From Sphingobium boeckii (lineage in GTDB: Bacteria > Pseudomonadota > Alphaproteobacteria > Sphingomonadales > Sphingomonadaceae), in assembly GCF_014199215.1 (NCBI RefSeq), contig NZ_JACIJC010000001.1, forward strand, positions 622,001 to 686,000: a stretch of 64,000 bases of DNA, written 5' to 3'. Shown piece after piece: positions 63,424-64,000 of this stretch. The notes beneath the pieces are model-generated. The model was not told the DNA's origin and made no database searches. It worked only from the letters and a program-made list of their open reading frames with translations. Both the position numbers and the translations under genes were made by a program. How positions within the stretch are numbered: position 1 is the stretch's first letter; every line of letters begins with the position of its first letter.

Positions 63424-64000
63424 CTATTCGGCGGCGAGCAGCGTCTGTTCCTGCCGCTCGGGCTTGATCACGCGGCTGCGGCTGCCGTCGATCGCCACCG
63501 GCACATCGCCAGCAATCGTGGCGCGGCGCAGCGTGCGACGCTGCAGGCCGAAATCGGCGATGGCGCGATGCTGGGTCGAGCGATTGTCCCAGATTGCCAC
63601 GTCGCCCGCGCGCCAGCGCCAGCGCACCGTATTTTCCGGCTTGGTGATATGATCCTGCAGGATGCCGAACAGCCGCTGAGAATCCGCCTGGTTCAGCCCG
63701 ACGAAATTCTTCACGAAATGGCCGACGAGCAGGGCGCGTTCGCCCGATTCCGGATGGACGCGGACCACGGGATGCTCGGTTTCATAGACCGTGGAAGCGA
63801 ATACCTTGCGGTGCTCCTCCACGCGTGCCTGATCGGCATTGGAGAAGGTGCCGGCATAATCATAGTCATTGGTGTGCAGCGCCCAGAGGCCATCAACCAA
63901 GGTCTTGAGCGCTTCCGGCAATTCCTCATAAGCCGTCACACCATTGGCCCACAGCGTATCGCCGCCGGCTTCGGGAATGGTGATCGCACGCAGGATGGAG
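63424..64000 (-). CDS. TauD/TfdA dioxygenase, AtsK-like (N-terminus outside window)
   Basis: The frame is open to the end of the window; visible part about 191 residues. Starts within the core strand [20 protein letters not shown], continues with the Fe/2-oxoglutarate end ([15 protein letters not shown] with the distal His, and [12 protein letters not shown] with the 2-oxoglutarate Arg). The ending [11 protein letters not shown] is like AtsK-type alkylsulfatase dioxygenases and other sulfonate/sulfate-ester enzymes. It is likely first gene of the leftward cluster with the sulfatase (89-bp gap). Confidence 0.85.
   Translation of the reverse strand, partial: SILRAITIPEAGGDTLWANGVTAYEELPEALKTLVDGLWALHTNDYDYAGTFSNADQARVEEHRKVFASTVYETEHPVVRVHPESGERALLVGHFVKNFVGLNQADSQRLFGILQDHITKPENTVRWRWRAGDVAIWDNRSTQHRAIADFGLQRRTLRRATIAGDVPVAIDGSRSRVIKPERQEQTLLAAE

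Overview
The window reads as chromosomal DNA of a sphingomonad (Alphaproteobacteria, Sphingomonadales), probably family Sphingomonadaceae. The evidence is the high-GC coding sequence, two large TonB-dependent receptors, a zeaxanthin-type carotenoid cluster (crtY, crtI, crtB, crtZ) beside a sterol-desaturase-like protein and a DUF2141 protein, a DUF2093 protein, the sucC-etfB-etfA arrangement, and short palindromic intergenic repeats. I see no insertion sequence, prophage, CRISPR array or rRNA. There is one tRNA (Thr, GGT anticodon). The first gene (acyl-CoA dehydrogenase) and the last (TauD-type dioxygenase) run off the window.

Layout. 0-5.2 kb: acyl-CoA catabolism (acyl-CoA dehydrogenase, SDR, two coupled hotdog thioesterases, acyl-CoA synthetase, enoyl-CoA hydratase). 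5.2-11.5 kb: an empty lower-GC stretch, an RNase HI-like protein coupled to a membrane-anchored helix-hairpin-helix protein, purD and xseA diverging from one shared CATG, a DUF2093 protein, an M23 lipoprotein and a secreted hypothetical. 11.5-21.4 kb: the most unusual region, with a TonB-dependent receptor, a TPR-sulfotransferase, two paralogous sulfotransferase-like proteins with an altered nucleotide-loop motif, a TPR-Asp/Asn beta-hydroxylase, a TauD-like dioxygenase and a small secreted Cys protein. 21.4-30.8 kb: clpB with a sigma-32-like promoter, a second TonB receptor, an M16 protease, a small soluble protein and a MipA/OmpV porin-like protein. 30.8-37 kb: the carotenoid cluster. 37-41 kb: sucC, etfBA and a ParDE module. 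41-48 kb: HDAC-like amidohydrolase, alpha/beta hydrolase, SDR, thioesterase and two cytoplasmic peptidases. 48-54 kb: a tiny conserved-looking protein, tRNA-Thr, copA-copB, a Fur-family regulator and dxs. 54-61 kb: a HigBA-like module, a lipoprotein, a Gre-type factor, a membrane GGDEF-EAL protein and ahpC-ahpF. 60.7-64 kb: a leftward sulfate-ester cluster (TauD/AtsK-like dioxygenase, Cys-type sulfatase, and a formylglycine-generating enzyme gene broken by a one-base frameshift).

How it fits together. dxs supplies isoprenoid precursors, which crtB, crtI, crtY and crtZ turn into hydroxylated beta-carotene; crtE and crtW are not in this window. ETF collects electrons from acyl-CoA dehydrogenases such as the one at the left edge. 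The window holds both sulfate-adding genes (three sulfotransferase-like genes) and sulfate-removing genes (sulfatase, FGE, dioxygenase). The best candidate for an undescribed system is the 11.8-21.4 kb receptor/sulfotransferase/hydroxylase island. Its substrate cannot be read from the sequence.
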